NCBI RefSeq assembly: GCF_018070565.1
Contig: NZ_JAGPXL010000020.1
Location: forward strand, 1 to 64,000
Direction: 5' to 3'
DNA length: 64,000 nucleotides
Origin: Streptomyces sp. B93
GTDB lineage: Bacteria > Actinomycetota > Actinomycetes > Streptomycetales > Streptomycetaceae
Shown one piece after another: positions 1-8,649 of the stretch. The first letter of the stretch is position 1, and each line of letters begins with the position of its first letter. The translations under genes and the position numbers were made by a program. Below the pieces are notes generated by a model. That model saw only the letters and a program-made list of their open reading frames with translations. It did not search any database and was not told the DNA's origin.

Positions 1-155
1 GGGGGCCGATCGGGCTATTGCGGGCAGCTCCACAGACTGCCCGATCCGCTGGCGAGCGTAAGGCCCCCTGTTCACTCGCCCCATGGCAGCTCCAGCCCAA
101 AGTCTCTCCAACCGCCGACGTGCCCACGTGCACCGCTCACCAGCGAAGAGACACC

Positions 156-464
156 TCACGACCCGCCCCCGTCTCCATCCGCGAGATTCGCGAGGACCAT
201 AGCCAAACGGTCCACAACGCCCGGCAAGCCCGCCACCCGCACCACCCCGCACCCGGACTCGTCCGTCGAGGCCACCGCCCGCAGCTCCGACAGTTCGAAG
301 CCCACACCGCCCAGTGCCCGGTTGAGACGGTCGGCAACCTCATGAGCTTCTCGCCAGCCCGCCACGTAGTCGACTCCGCGAACCCACAGACCCGAGTCCG
401 CACCCGCGAACGCCTCCGAGCCGCCCTCGGGCCAGTTCTCGCCCGTGCCAGTCACCCTGTCCAC
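156..464 (-). CDS. Small conserved actinobacterial hypothetical protein
   Basis: 102 residues from a GTG start. The second half (about residues 38-95) alternates charged and small hydrophobic residues in a pattern I associate with short Streptomyces proteins of the type 'ADRLNxAL...GVVRLPG...ADRLAxLL', often encoded near HATPase and helix-turn-helix regulator genes. That fits here, with an HATPase gene and a regulator just to the right. There are no catalytic motifs, signal peptide or membrane segments. Assignment to that family is from memory of its general look, not from an alignment. The function is unknown. The region from 1 to 155 shows no gene I can support. Confidence 0.55.
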   Translation of the reverse strand: MDRVTGTGENWPEGGSEAFAGADSGLWVRGVDYVAGWREAHEVADRLNRALGGVGFELSELRAVASTDESGCGVVRVAGLPGVVDRLAMVLANLADGDGGGS

Positions 465-780
465 CCCAACCCCGTCGCAGGTAACGGAACGTCAACTTGC
501 TCACCTGGGAGCCGAAAGCGACGCAGCGCAGCGCGACGGCCCCGGTACCATCAGGCACCGGGGACCGCCGCGTCCCCTGCCGGGCCACCCTCACGCTTTC
601 CTAGGGCTGAGGGGGTGGCCCGGTCTCGGTTTTCGGTTGTGAAGCGTGACCCCCTGGGGCCGGGTGGGGAACCCGGCAAGCCGCCCAGGAGGCCACGCCC
701 CGTGGACCGGAGATGTCACCTCCGGCCGCCTTCCGGGCCGCCGTCCAGATCCAAAGCGTCAGACTGGCGACGACCCGAGA
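465..780. other. Gene-free spacer with one strong hairpin
   Basis: No credible reading frame. An 11-bp inverted repeat (CCGGGCCACCC at 580-590 with GGGTGGCCCGG at 613-623) can act as a terminator for transcripts from either side, most simply for the leftward HATPase gene that ends at 781. It has no T-tract, as is usual in Streptomyces. Confidence 0.5.
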
Positions 781-1356
781 TCACCAAGCGGGCAGGCCCC
801 ATGCAAGGCTGTCGGAATCAAGGCGACACCAGACGGTCTTGCCGCCCTGGACTTCTGGGGTCCACCAGACCGACGTCGCCAGCCGTTGAGCGATCATCAG
901 CCCCCGACCGCTGTCGGGTAAGACCGCTTCGGTCAGCTCCCCCACCAATTCGGGCGACAGCGCGTCGCCCATGGGAAGCAGAGGGGGCGTCGGGTCTTCG
1001 TCGGTGACTCCGATGAAGAGCCACCGCGGCCAGATCTTGAAGGTCACATCGATACGCCGGTTACCGCCAGGGCGCACTAGACGCGGCTCCGGCACAGCGT
1101 GATTCACGACGTTCCCCACCAGCTCGGACACGATCAGCCGGGCATCGTCCACGGCACTGTCCGCACCCGCAGAGCGGAGAAACACAGTCGTCATGTCCCG
1201 CGCGATGCGTCCGGTCTTGGGGGACTCGGCGAACAGCGTCAGTGTGAGGAGGTGACCGCCCGAGGACGGATCGGGGGCCGCGCGCCAGTGTGCGTACGCG
1301 CTCAGTTCGTCAGCCACCCGTTCATGCTCAACCCGCCGCTTGCTCCTCGCGTCCAT
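781..1356 (-). CDS. ATP-binding protein, HATPase (anti-sigma-factor kinase fold)
   Basis: 191 residues from the ATG at 1356; an upstream in-frame start at 1425 would add a poorly conserved tail. The middle carries the GHKL/HATPase N-box (VSELVGNVVNHA) and a later G-rich segment (DSGRGLMIAQRLA), the nucleotide-binding signature of RsbW/SpoIIAB-like serine kinases. Streptomyces has many such short stand-alone proteins, usually paired with a helix-turn-helix regulator, and this one diverges from the regulator at 1554. It probably binds ATP in the cytoplasm and modulates a partner protein. Its partner and kinase activity are inferred only. A similar pair lies at the other end of the window (63017-64000). 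Confidence 0.8.
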   Translation of the reverse strand: MDARSKRRVEHERVADELSAYAHWRAAPDPSSGGHLLTLTLFAESPKTGRIARDMTTVFLRSAGADSAVDDARLIVSELVGNVVNHAVPEPRLVRPGGNRRIDVTFKIWPRWLFIGVTDEDPTPPLLPMGDALSPELVGELTEAVLPDSGRGLMIAQRLATSVWWTPEVQGGKTVWCRLDSDSLAWGLPAW

Positions 1357-1412
1357 GACACGATCCCGTCTCAGGTCACGCCTGCCGGGCCCTTCCCGGC
1401 AGGATGACGTGA

Positions 1413-1475
1413 GAGTGCACCCCATGCCCAGGCTGTCGCTCCCCCCTCTTGGGGACCCCCCTCATGGGTACACTC
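1413..1475. promoter_or_regulatory. Inverted repeat in the divergent promoter region
   Basis: GAGTGCACCC at 1413-1422 and GGGTACACTC at 1466-1475 are inverted copies with one mismatch, lying between the divergent HATPase and regulator genes. The right arm contains a TACACT -10-like hexamer (1469-1474) facing the regulator. This is a plausible operator for the adjacent DNA-binding protein, not demonstrated. Confidence 0.35.
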
Positions 1476-1553
1476 GCGAGACGGACCGCGAAATGAAGAT
1501 CGCAGGAGCAGATCGACCCCAGAACATCAGGTCAATCACAATGGGGAAGTGAG

Positions 1554-2906
1554 ATGACCGAGGCTGCACCCACACCAGCAGCACTACCGCCGCACGTACT
1601 CGAACGCGCAGACGTACGGTCAGCCATCGCGAACCACGACTTCGGCGAAGTCTTCCGACTGGCCAAGCTCCACGGCAACATCAGCTTCGCCAAGATCGCT
1701 GAAGCCGTCGGCTACAAACGCGAACACATCGGCAAGATGGCCCGCCCCGAGACCGACGGCAAGGGTGTACGCCCCCGGATCACTCAGTTTCACAAGATCC
1801 TCGAAGTCGTCGACGGACTCCGCATCCCGGGCCACCTCGCAGGGCTCGCACCGCGCCCATGGGAACTCGAACGACCCACCGTCGCCTCCCGCACCGACGA
1901 CCCAAGCGCCCTGATCCAGCAGGGAGGCGCAGGACTGTGGGACGTCGCCGAGGTACTACGGCGCACGGAGATGTCCAGCATCAACAGCGCCGCCCTGGAG
2001 TCGATTGAGCAAGGCATTGACCAACTGGCCCGCGCATACCCGTACGCGGACGCCGACTACCTGCACGAGCGCACCCGCAACGGCCTGCACTACGTCACCA
2101 AGCAGCTCGAAGGCCGCACGACACTGCGCCAGCACCGGGAACTACTAGTCGACGCAGGATGGCTCTTCCTACTCAACGCCTGCGTCCAGTACGACCGTGG
2201 CCAGCGCGAGGCCGCCAACCTGAGCAAGGCCGCCGCCCTCCGCATCGGTGAGGAGACCGGACACGGCGAGATCAAGGCATGGGCATGGGAAATCGAAGCT
2301 TGGTTCGCCCTCACCCAGAGCCGATGGCAAGACATGATCGAAGCCGTCGAAGCCGGACACGTCGCCGACCAAACGCACTCCGTCGGTGTCCAGCTCTACG
2401 CCCACAAGGCCCGAGCCGCCGCCCGCATGGGAGACGCACGCCTGGTCCGCGAATCCCTCGACGCCGGACGCGCCCGCCTCGACCGCCTGCCCCGCCCGGA
2501 CCACCCCGAACACCACTTCATCATCGACCCCGACAAGTGGGACTTCTACGAGATGGACGCCTACCGTCTCCTCGGCGACGACGAACGCGCCGCCACCCAC
2601 GCCCGCTCCGTCATCACCATCAGCACTGGCCCCGACGGCACCGAAATCTCGCCCATGCGCGCCGCAGAAGCGCGCCTCACGCTCGGAGTCGCCGCCGCCC
2701 GCACCGGCGAGATAGAAGAAGCCATCGGCATGGGCACCAGGGCCCTGGAAGCCGACCGCAAGTCACTCCCGTCTCTGCTTTTAGTCGCTGACGAGTTGGA
2801 CAAGGAACTGCGCTCCCGCTACCCACGGGAGCCGATCACACGCGACTTTCACGAACAGATCATGACCGTCAAACGAGGCACTACAAGGCCAGACCTCCCT
2901 TTCTGA
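1554..2906 (+). CDS. Helix-turn-helix regulator with tetratricopeptide-like C-terminus
   Basis: 450 residues. The N-terminus (about 25-90) is an atypical helix-turn-helix (SFAKIAEAVGYKREHIGKMA). The rest is almost all helical with repeated Ala/Arg-rich helices (about 190-430), as in the TPR-like sensor regions of Streptomyces regulators. The start ATG follows a purine-rich stretch (GGGGAAGTGAG). It diverges from the HATPase gene, an arrangement typical of regulator/HATPase modules that respond to developmental or small-protein signals. A TTA leucine codon at 2781-2783 makes full translation depend on the bldA tRNA. DNA binding is likely; the target is unknown, and the inverted repeat upstream is the nearest candidate. 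Confidence 0.75.
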   Translation: MTEAAPTPAALPPHVLERADVRSAIANHDFGEVFRLAKLHGNISFAKIAEAVGYKREHIGKMARPETDGKGVRPRITQFHKILEVVDGLRIPGHLAGLAPRPWELERPTVASRTDDPSALIQQGGAGLWDVAEVLRRTEMSSINSAALESIEQGIDQLARAYPYADADYLHERTRNGLHYVTKQLEGRTTLRQHRELLVDAGWLFLLNACVQYDRGQREAANLSKAAALRIGEETGHGEIKAWAWEIEAWFALTQSRWQDMIEAVEAGHVADQTHSVGVQLYAHKARAAARMGDARLVRESLDAGRARLDRLPRPDHPEHHFIIDPDKWDFYEMDAYRLLGDDERAATHARSVITISTGPDGTEISPMRAAEARLTLGVAAARTGEIEEAIGMGTRALEADRKSLPSLLLVADELDKELRSRYPREPITRDFHEQIMTVKRGTTRPDLPF

Positions 2907-3270
2907 GAGTGGTGTTTGCTGCCGATCTTCCCTGCCACTAAGACCACACGTAATGCCGAATGATGACGAGTAGTGTGTGTATAACTTCAAGTCCCTTTTC
3001 CGAGGCGAAGGCGCAGATTGGACCGTTCCGCGCAGGAGAGGGATACGCAGATGGGTGACGATCAACTGGTGTGCAATTCGTAAATGCCCCGCCATGAACA
3101 GAACTGGAAGTCGAACGGTGTACCCGCCCGCGAAGAGCTTCTTGAACCTAGGGCCAGATCCCGCCCGGTTCGCAGCGCGTTGATCTAGGCAAAGAGTCGT
3201 CAGGCTATGCAGATTCCGTGAGAAATTAAGAAGGTCCAAAAAGGGCTTGGCTGGTACCAGGAGGAGGAAA
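2907..3270. other. Gene-free AT-richer spacer before the OLD-like gene
   Basis: Base composition drops relative to the gene on the left, in line with the AT-rich gene that follows. Short open frames exist (for example 2977-3183 on the + strand) but lack a ribosome site or recognisable protein. The stretch presumably holds the promoter of the 3271 gene. I see no convincing -35/-10 pair and no repeat. Confidence 0.4.
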
Positions 3271-5055
3271 GTGTTTTCCTTTCGTCTATGCGCGCTGAAC
3301 CTAACCGACGGCACTGTAATCACGCCTCCTCGCGATGGCATGACAATTTTCACCGGCCCGAATAACAGTGGAAAATCCGTACTGCTTCGGGAATTGGTGA
3401 CGTCAGTGCATGTCCCGGCCTCGCCAGACCCGAAGCGCTGGCTGAAGAGCGTTCAAATGCATCGGGAGGGCGGCGGTGAAGAGTTCATTGAGTGGCTAGC
3501 CGAACGCGGAATCGAAGGTAAAAATCACCCGAGAAATAATATACGTTACCTTCCGGACCGCCACCCGTCGGAGGAATATTACACCCTAAGCGTCGACGCG
3601 GCATCAACCTACTGGCAAAATGGTAAACTAGGAGAGGTTGGACATTTTCTGGTTAATGATCAATGGACCGAAAGTCGCTTGGCTAACCAAACAGATGCAC
3701 CACAATGGGAATGGGTGAGGCCAGCATCTCATCCCACGCAAATTTTGTGGGAGTCAAGAGAAAAAATGCGTCAGTTCTCCGACCTGTTTGAACGAGCCTT
3801 CGGGGTGCCTATCGTAATCAATAGGTATGCTCCGAACATTAGGTTGCAGTTCGGCCCGGTCGGAGTGGAAGACACTGCACCCCCGCCGTCGTCTGAACTC
3901 ATGGAAGCCTATGCATCGCTGCCGTATGTGAACGAACAAGGTGATGGAGTGCGAGCTTTCACCAACCTTCTCGTGCATACGCTCATACGTCCTGCCCCAG
4001 TCATCGTTATCGACGAGCCTGAAGCGTTCCTCCATCCTCCGCAGGTGCGACTTCTGGCGCACTATCTCATTCGTTACACACCCGCACCATGCCAGATCTT
4101 TGTCGCCACTCACAGCGCAGACTTCCTTAGTGGAGCGCTTGAAGAGAACGCTGCGACGCCAGGTAACCCAACGCGTGGTCTTTGTCTCGTTCGGATTTCT
4201 CGAAATACAGGCTTTCCTGTCGCCCGGTCCTTGCCTTCTGAATCGGTCAATGAAATACTCGACACCCCGTTGCTGCGCTACTCAAACATCGTTGCTGGAA
4301 TTTTCCATGATGGGGTTGTTTTGTGTGAGGGAGAAGGAGACTGCCAGTTTTACGCAGCAACTTTCGACGCTGTTCGGGGAAGTTCTCCGCATGAGAACCT
4401 GATTTTCCTGCATGTAAATGGTAAGGCTCGATTGAGCGACGCGGCATGGAAACTGAGAGCTTGTGGTGTTCCCGTCGCAGCCATCGCGGACTTTGACTTC
4501 TTGAATGATACGAAGAAGATTAAAGATGCACTCTCTCATTTGGGTGGAGATTGGGAGGCTGTGAAGGCCGATGTATTTCTGATTCAGAAAGAAGCATCTT
4601 CTGAAGTCACAGCCACGACGGCAAGCGAGATCAAAAAGCAAATAATCTCCATAATTGGAAACCCTCGAGGGAAAACAGCTCTTACTGATCGGCAAGTCGA
4701 ATCGATCACGGAAGCTCTGAAAACGGCCAACGGTTGGAAGAAGATGAAAGCGTCAGGTCTCGAGTCTTTGAATGGCGAGTCGTACGCCGCAGCCAAGCGC
4801 CTAATTTCCTATTTTGCAGAGCTTGGTCTATTTCTCGTACCTGTTGGGGAACTCGAATGCTGGGTGAAGGATATTCCTAGGTCCAACAAGATGGTATGGC
4901 TAAACCGAGTTTTCGAGGAGGGGCGTCACCGTAGCCCTAGCGGTGAGCTGCAGGAGTTCAGTGTCGGTGTTAAGGAGTACCTGACTAGCAGAGGTCGCCA
5001 CCTCGGCGATGCTAAGGAATCTCGCACCGCAGAAATGTCTGATACGTCGATTTAG
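3271..5055 (+). CDS. OLD-family-like ATP-dependent nuclease (AAA ATPase fused to TOPRIM)
   Basis: 594 residues from GTG 3271, chosen because AGGAGGAGG sits at 3259-3267 just upstream; an in-frame TTG at 3247 would place that ribosome site inside the gene. The N-terminal ABC-type ATPase has Walker A GPNNSGKS, Walker B PVIVIDEPEAFLHP and a switch histidine in VATHSADFL. The C-terminal half has TOPRIM signatures: LCEGEGD, then an acidic IADFDF. This is the architecture of OLD nucleases, of GajA in Gabija, and of fused ATPase-TOPRIM defence proteins such as PARIS. No UvrD-like helicase adjoins it, so Gabija is unlikely. The gene is much more AT-rich than its surroundings, with rare codons such as ATA and AGA, so it was probably acquired. 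Phage defence is inferred. Confidence 0.8.
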   Translation: MFSFRLCALNLTDGTVITPPRDGMTIFTGPNNSGKSVLLRELVTSVHVPASPDPKRWLKSVQMHREGGGEEFIEWLAERGIEGKNHPRNNIRYLPDRHPSEEYYTLSVDAASTYWQNGKLGEVGHFLVNDQWTESRLANQTDAPQWEWVRPASHPTQILWESREKMRQFSDLFERAFGVPIVINRYAPNIRLQFGPVGVEDTAPPPSSELMEAYASLPYVNEQGDGVRAFTNLLVHTLIRPAPVIVIDEPEAFLHPPQVRLLAHYLIRYTPAPCQIFVATHSADFLSGALEENAATPGNPTRGLCLVRISRNTGFPVARSLPSESVNEILDTPLLRYSNIVAGIFHDGVVLCEGEGDCQFYAATFDAVRGSSPHENLIFLHVNGKARLSDAAWKLRACGVPVAAIADFDFLNDTKKIKDALSHLGGDWEAVKADVFLIQKEASSEVTATTASEIKKQIISIIGNPRGKTALTDRQVESITEALKTANGWKKMKASGLESLNGESYAAAKRLISYFAELGLFLVPVGELECWVKDIPRSNKMVWLNRVFEEGRHRSPSGELQEFSVGVKEYLTSRGRHLGDAKESRTAEMSDTSI

Positions 5056-5335
5056 TCTTAGTTGCTCTATCTGTCTATCGGGCGAGCAACCCTCCAATGA
5101 AGCGAAGAGTCGCGTCAGGTAAATTGCTAACGACGGCGATTGATCGTTGAGTGAGGTGCGGTACGGCGTAGTGCGGTGGCGGGAGATCCATTACGATCTA
5201 TTTCTGCCGTACTGTCTATCTGCGGGGGGCGTTCAAGTCGAAACTGCAGGCGTTGCTGACGGCTTTTCTTGCTGCGGTCATGGAGAGCGGCCTTGGGGTG
5301 TCTTGCTCTCAAATGTCGATTTAGGTGTTGGCGGA
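5056..5335. other. Spacer between convergent OLD-like and yccF genes
   Basis: No supported gene. An open frame at 5147-5473 (+) runs antisense into yccF, lacks a ribosome site and resembles no family. Composition shifts here from AT-rich back towards chromosomal GC. Confidence 0.4.
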
Positions 5336-5737
5336 TCAGCGCCCGGCGAATCCCTGATCTGTCTGCACTACCTCACGCCCGAGGGGCATGAGCGAGATAG
5401 GGATGAGCTTGAGGTTGGCCCAGCCGAAGGGGATGCCGATGATGGACACAAAGAGCGGGATGCTTGTCAATAGGTGCCCCAAGGCCAGCCACCACCCTGC
5501 AAAGATCACCCAGACCACGTTCCCGATCAACGACCCGGTCCCGGCGTCCGGCCGGTCCACAGCGGTGCGGCCGAACGGCCAAAGGACGAAGCCAGCGATG
5601 CGTAGCGACGCAATGCCGAAGGGGATAGTGACGATCAAGACGAAGCAGATCAGCGCTGCGATCAGATAACCGATCGCCATCCAGAGGCCACAGAAGACAA
5701 GCCAAAGGGCGTTGAGCAGCAGGTTGAACACCTTCAT
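5336..5737 (-). CDS. YccF-domain inner membrane protein (intact copy)
   Basis: 133 residues from the ATG at 5737, preceded by GGAAGG eight bases upstream; an upstream ATG at 5782 lacks this. It has two copies of the YccF module, each with a hydrophobic segment followed by an IPFG motif: TIPFGIA near residue 37 and GIPFGWANLKLIP near 105. The latter ends in the typical LMPLGREV. This is a small polytopic membrane protein family of unknown function. A truncated paralogue with the same C-terminal modules lies at 5851-6154 in the opposite direction. The two proteins share most positions over their common part but are clearly diverged, so this is not a recent duplication. Confidence 0.85.
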   Translation of the reverse strand: MKVFNLLLNALWLVFCGLWMAIGYLIAALICFVLIVTIPFGIASLRIAGFVLWPFGRTAVDRPDAGTGSLIGNVVWVIFAGWWLALGHLLTSIPLFVSIIGIPFGWANLKLIPISLMPLGREVVQTDQGFAGR

Positions 5738-5850
5738 GATCGGTACCTTCCAAGGTTGCTCCGTCGGCATGCCTGCTCCCACCAGTATCAGCCGGTCAGA
5801 CCTTTAGGCGGAACCGCAGAGCCCTTGTGGCGCGATCGGGAGCGTCGGAC

Positions 5851-6154
5851 AACGATCCCGTTCGGGATCGCCGCCTTCCGCATCGGCGTCTACGCCCTGT
5901 GGCCCTTCGGGTACACCACCGTCGAGCGCCGCGACGCGGGCGCCGCCTCCTGCGTCGGCAACGTCCTGTGGCTGGTCCTGGCGGGCTGGTGGCTGGCCAT
6001 CGGCCACATCGTCACCGGCATCGCCCTGTGCCTCACGATCATCGGCATCCCGCTGGGCATCGCCAACTTCAAGCTGATCCCGGTGTCGTTGCTGCCCCTG
6101 GGCCGCGACATCGTGCGCACGGACCAGCCCTTCACGGCCACATCAGGCTGGTGA
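5851..6154 (+). pseudogene. 5'-truncated yccF remnant
   Basis: The readable protein begins abruptly at TIPFGIA, equivalent to residue 37 of the intact neighbour, and continues in frame through GGWWLAIGH-like and GIPLGIANFKLIP segments to a normal stop. The first third, including the start and first membrane helix, is missing. Sequence upstream of 5851 is unrelated to yccF in any frame. The simplest reading is that this is the resident chromosomal yccF, broken when the DNA to its left arrived or by a later deletion. The open frame does extend upstream to 5756, but that extension is not YccF-like. Confidence 0.7.
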
Positions 6155-6245
6155 CGACCGGCGCCACCGGGTGCGGAGTTGTCCACAATCGGCAGGTTTT
6201 CCACAGGCCCGCTCGATTGTCAGTGGTGCCTTGCATCATGAACTC

Positions 6246-6812
6246 ATGACCGAGATCGAGCAGTTGCTGACCCGGGTGGCGGACAAGGCCCGAGCCACCC
6301 GCCCCTGGGGCTGGCCCTCCCTGCCGCAGCCCGTGGACGCCGCCACGGTGGCCCGTGCCGAGGCCGCCCTGGGCTTCCGTCTGCCCCCGCTGCTCGCCGC
6401 GCTCTACCTGCGCATAGGGGACGGCGGATTCGGCCCGGAGTACGGTCTGCTGCCCCTGCTCGACAGCGCGCCCGCCGACGAGCCCGCCGCGGTCGAGCAG
6501 TACCTCGCCAACCGCGCCGAGGGTCGCGAGGACCCCGACTGGCCCTGGCCCGAGGGCGTCCTGCCGATATCCCACTGGGGCTGCGCGATGTACGCGTGCG
6601 TGGACTGCCTGCACCCCGAGGCCCCGGTCCTCCTCTTCGAGCCCAACGCCGATGAGGCCGACCACGCCTGGTACCTCGACGCCCCGAGCCTCACGGCCTG
6701 GCTGGGCGACTGGCTCGACGGCACGGGCTGGTACGAGGAGACGAACGACGGCGTGGACATGGAGCCCTGGCTCGACTTCCGGATACGCACGGCCACGCCC
6801 CCGGCCGCGTAG
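6246..6812 (+). CDS. SMI1/KNR4 family protein
   Basis: 188 residues from ATG 6246; an upstream in-frame GTG at 6171 is less likely because the added residues are not conserved in type. It shows the SMI1/KNR4 (SUKH) pattern: an N-terminal helix, ALGFRLPPLLAALY, the acidic GDGGFGPEYGLLPL, then an aromatic-rich C-terminus with WLGDWLDG near the end. SUKH proteins often act as immunity proteins against contact-dependent or polymorphic toxins, but solitary chromosomal copies are common in Streptomyces and no toxin gene adjoins this one. It is likely cytoplasmic. Confidence 0.8.
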   Translation: MTEIEQLLTRVADKARATRPWGWPSLPQPVDAATVARAEAALGFRLPPLLAALYLRIGDGGFGPEYGLLPLLDSAPADEPAAVEQYLANRAEGREDPDWPWPEGVLPISHWGCAMYACVDCLHPEAPVLLFEPNADEADHAWYLDAPSLTAWLGDWLDGTGWYEETNDGVDMEPWLDFRIRTATPPAA

Positions 6813-6861
6813 CCGACGGCGACCCCCGGCCGGCTTAAGCCGGCGGCGGACAGGACCGCCC

Positions 6862-8109
6862 TCACGCCCGCCCGGCCACCCGCCGCCGTACGCCGTAGGC
6901 AACCACGCCCACCGCCAGCACACCCGCGCCCACGAGCACCGACACCCTCGGCAGGGACAGCGCCAGGACCACGCACCCGAGCAGCCCCACGGCGGGCACG
7001 ACACGGGTCGCGGGCGAGCGGTCCAGCGTCCACGCGGAGGCGTTGGCCACCGCGTAGTAGGCCAGCACACCGAAGGAGGAGAACCCGATGGCGCCGCGCA
7101 CATCCACCGTGGCGGCCAGCACCGCGACCACCGCGCCCACGGCGAGTTCCGCCCGGTGCGGCACCTGGAAACGCGGATGCACGGCCGCCAGGGCACCCGG
7201 CAGATGGCGGTCCCGCGCCATGGCCAGCGTGGTCCGGGAGACCCCCAGGATCAGGGCGAGCAGCGAGCCCAGCGCGGCCACCGCGGCCCCCACCCGCACC
7301 ACCGGCGCCAGCTCCGGCACACCGGCGGCCCGCACCGCGTCGGCCAGCGGCGCCGCCGCCCGGCCCAGCTCGTCCGACCCCAGCACGGAAAGGACGGCGA
7401 CGGCCACGCACGCGTACACGACCAGCGCGATACCCAGCGCCAGCGGGATCGCGCGGGGGATGGTGCGCCCGGGATCCCGCACCTCCTCACCGAGGGTGGC
7501 GATACGCGCGTAACCGGCGAAGGCGAAGAAGAGCAGACCGGCGGCCTGGAGGATGCCGCCCGCGCCGTCCGACGCCCCGATGTCCAGCCGCCCGGCGTCC
7601 GAGGACCCGGAACCCAGACAGACCACGACGACACAGGCGAGGACCGCCAGGACCACCGCCACGATCGCCCGCGTCAGCCACGCCGACTTCTGGATGCCGC
7701 CGTAGTTCACCGCGGTCAGCGCCACCACCGCCGCGACGGCCACCGCATGCGCCTGATCCGGCCACACATAGGCACCCACGGTGAGCGCCATCGCCGCACA
7801 GGAGGCGGTCTTCCCGACCACGAACGACCAGCCGGCGAGGTAGCCCCAGAAGTCCCCGAGCCGCTCCCGCCCGTACACATAGGTGCCGCCCGACGCCGGG
7901 TAGCGGGCGGCCAGCCGGGCCGACGACATGGCGTTGCAGTAGGCGATCACCGCGGCGACCGCGAGCCCGAGCAGCAGCCCGGACCCGGCCGCGTGGGCCG
8001 CGGGGGCCAGGGCGGCGAAGATACCGGCCCCGATCATCGAGCCGAGCCCGATGACCACCGCGTCGCCGACGCCGAGCGTGCGCCGCAGTTCAGAGCCAGG
8101 CTGTGTCAT
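6862..8109 (-). CDS. APC-superfamily amino acid permease
   Basis: 415 residues from the ATG at 8109 (MTQPGSELRR); the frame is open to 8196 but the added residues are not membrane-protein-like. About twelve hydrophobic helices are visible. The first carries the APC hallmark GLGSMIGAGIFAAL that lines the substrate site, followed by SARLAARYPASGG and a YVYGRERLG loop typical of the family. It is a cytoplasmic-membrane transporter of an amino acid or related amine coupled to protons or exchange; the substrate cannot be read from sequence. It is a stand-alone gene facing away from the GlsB gene. Confidence 0.85.
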   Translation of the reverse strand: MTQPGSELRRTLGVGDAVVIGLGSMIGAGIFAALAPAAHAAGSGLLLGLAVAAVIAYCNAMSSARLAARYPASGGTYVYGRERLGDFWGYLAGWSFVVGKTASCAAMALTVGAYVWPDQAHAVAVAAVVALTAVNYGGIQKSAWLTRAIVAVVLAVLACVVVVCLGSGSSDAGRLDIGASDGAGGILQAAGLLFFAFAGYARIATLGEEVRDPGRTIPRAIPLALGIALVVYACVAVAVLSVLGSDELGRAAAPLADAVRAAGVPELAPVVRVGAAVAALGSLLALILGVSRTTLAMARDRHLPGALAAVHPRFQVPHRAELAVGAVVAVLAATVDVRGAIGFSSFGVLAYYAVANASAWTLDRSPATRVVPAVGLLGCVVLALSLPRVSVLVGAGVLAVGVVAYGVRRRVAGRA

Positions 8110-8286
8110 GCGCCGCACTCTACTGAGCACCGCAACCGCCGGATGCAGGGCCGTCGTCCTGAACATCAACACAGCACCAACACCGAGCGAACGCATATTC
8201 GGCAGGGCGCCGGACCGCCCCTGACCCGGGCGGAAATCACAGCCCGATCAAGGTGCAGGCACAGCGCGGAAGGGCAGGTTCACGGC

Positions 8287-8553
8287 ATGAGCATCGTCAG
8301 TTGGATCATCCTGGGACTCTTGGCCGGGGCCATCGCCAAGTTTCTGTTGCCGGGCCGCGACCCGGGCGGCCTCATCGGCACCACCCTCATCGGCATCGCG
8401 GGCGCGTTCACGGGTGGCTGGATCTCGTCCCGCTGGCTCGACCATCCGATCAGCAAGGACTTCTACGACGGCGCGACCTGGGCGGCGGCGATCGGCGGCT
8501 CGTTCGTCCTGCTGGTGGCCTACCGCCTGCTGTTCGGCAACTCCCGCGACTGA
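8287..8553 (+). CDS. GlsB/YeaQ/YmgE family stress-response membrane protein
   Basis: 88 residues with three hydrophobic segments. It opens with ISWIILGLLAGAIAK-type sequence (here IVSWIILGLLAGAIAKFLLP), followed by the Gly-rich second helix LIGTTLIGIAGAFTGGW, both diagnostic of the transglycosylase-associated/GlsB family. Homologues are small envelope proteins linked to general stress responses, with no known enzymatic activity. It is monocistronic and convergent with yajQ across a shared terminator. Confidence 0.9.
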   Translation: MSIVSWIILGLLAGAIAKFLLPGRDPGGLIGTTLIGIAGAFTGGWISSRWLDHPISKDFYDGATWAAAIGGSFVLLVAYRLLFGNSRD

Positions 8554-8556
8554 CGT

Positions 8557-8592
8557 CCGGAGGGGCGGGCACCAGATGCCCGCCCCTCCCGG
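8557..8592. terminator. Bidirectional hairpin between glsB-like gene and yajQ
   Basis: CCGGAGGGGCGGGCA (8557-8571) pairs with TGCCCGCCCCTCCCGG (8577-8592) across a five-base loop. It lies between converging genes. Three near-identical 9-bp units (GGATCGCTC, then GGATCACTC) follow at about 8591-8617. Confidence 0.8.
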
Positions 8593-8649
8593 ATCGCTCG
8601 GATCGCTCGGATCACTCGGACCGCCCGGCCCAACCGGACGGAACCGCGC

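Noticed and set aside
2977..3183. Possible small protein (68 codons) before the OLD-like gene
   Set aside because: No ribosome site and no recognisable pattern; kept only as a place to look for a small partner.
5147..5473. Plus-strand frame between OLD-like gene and yccF
   Set aside because: Overlaps intact yccF antisense; no support.
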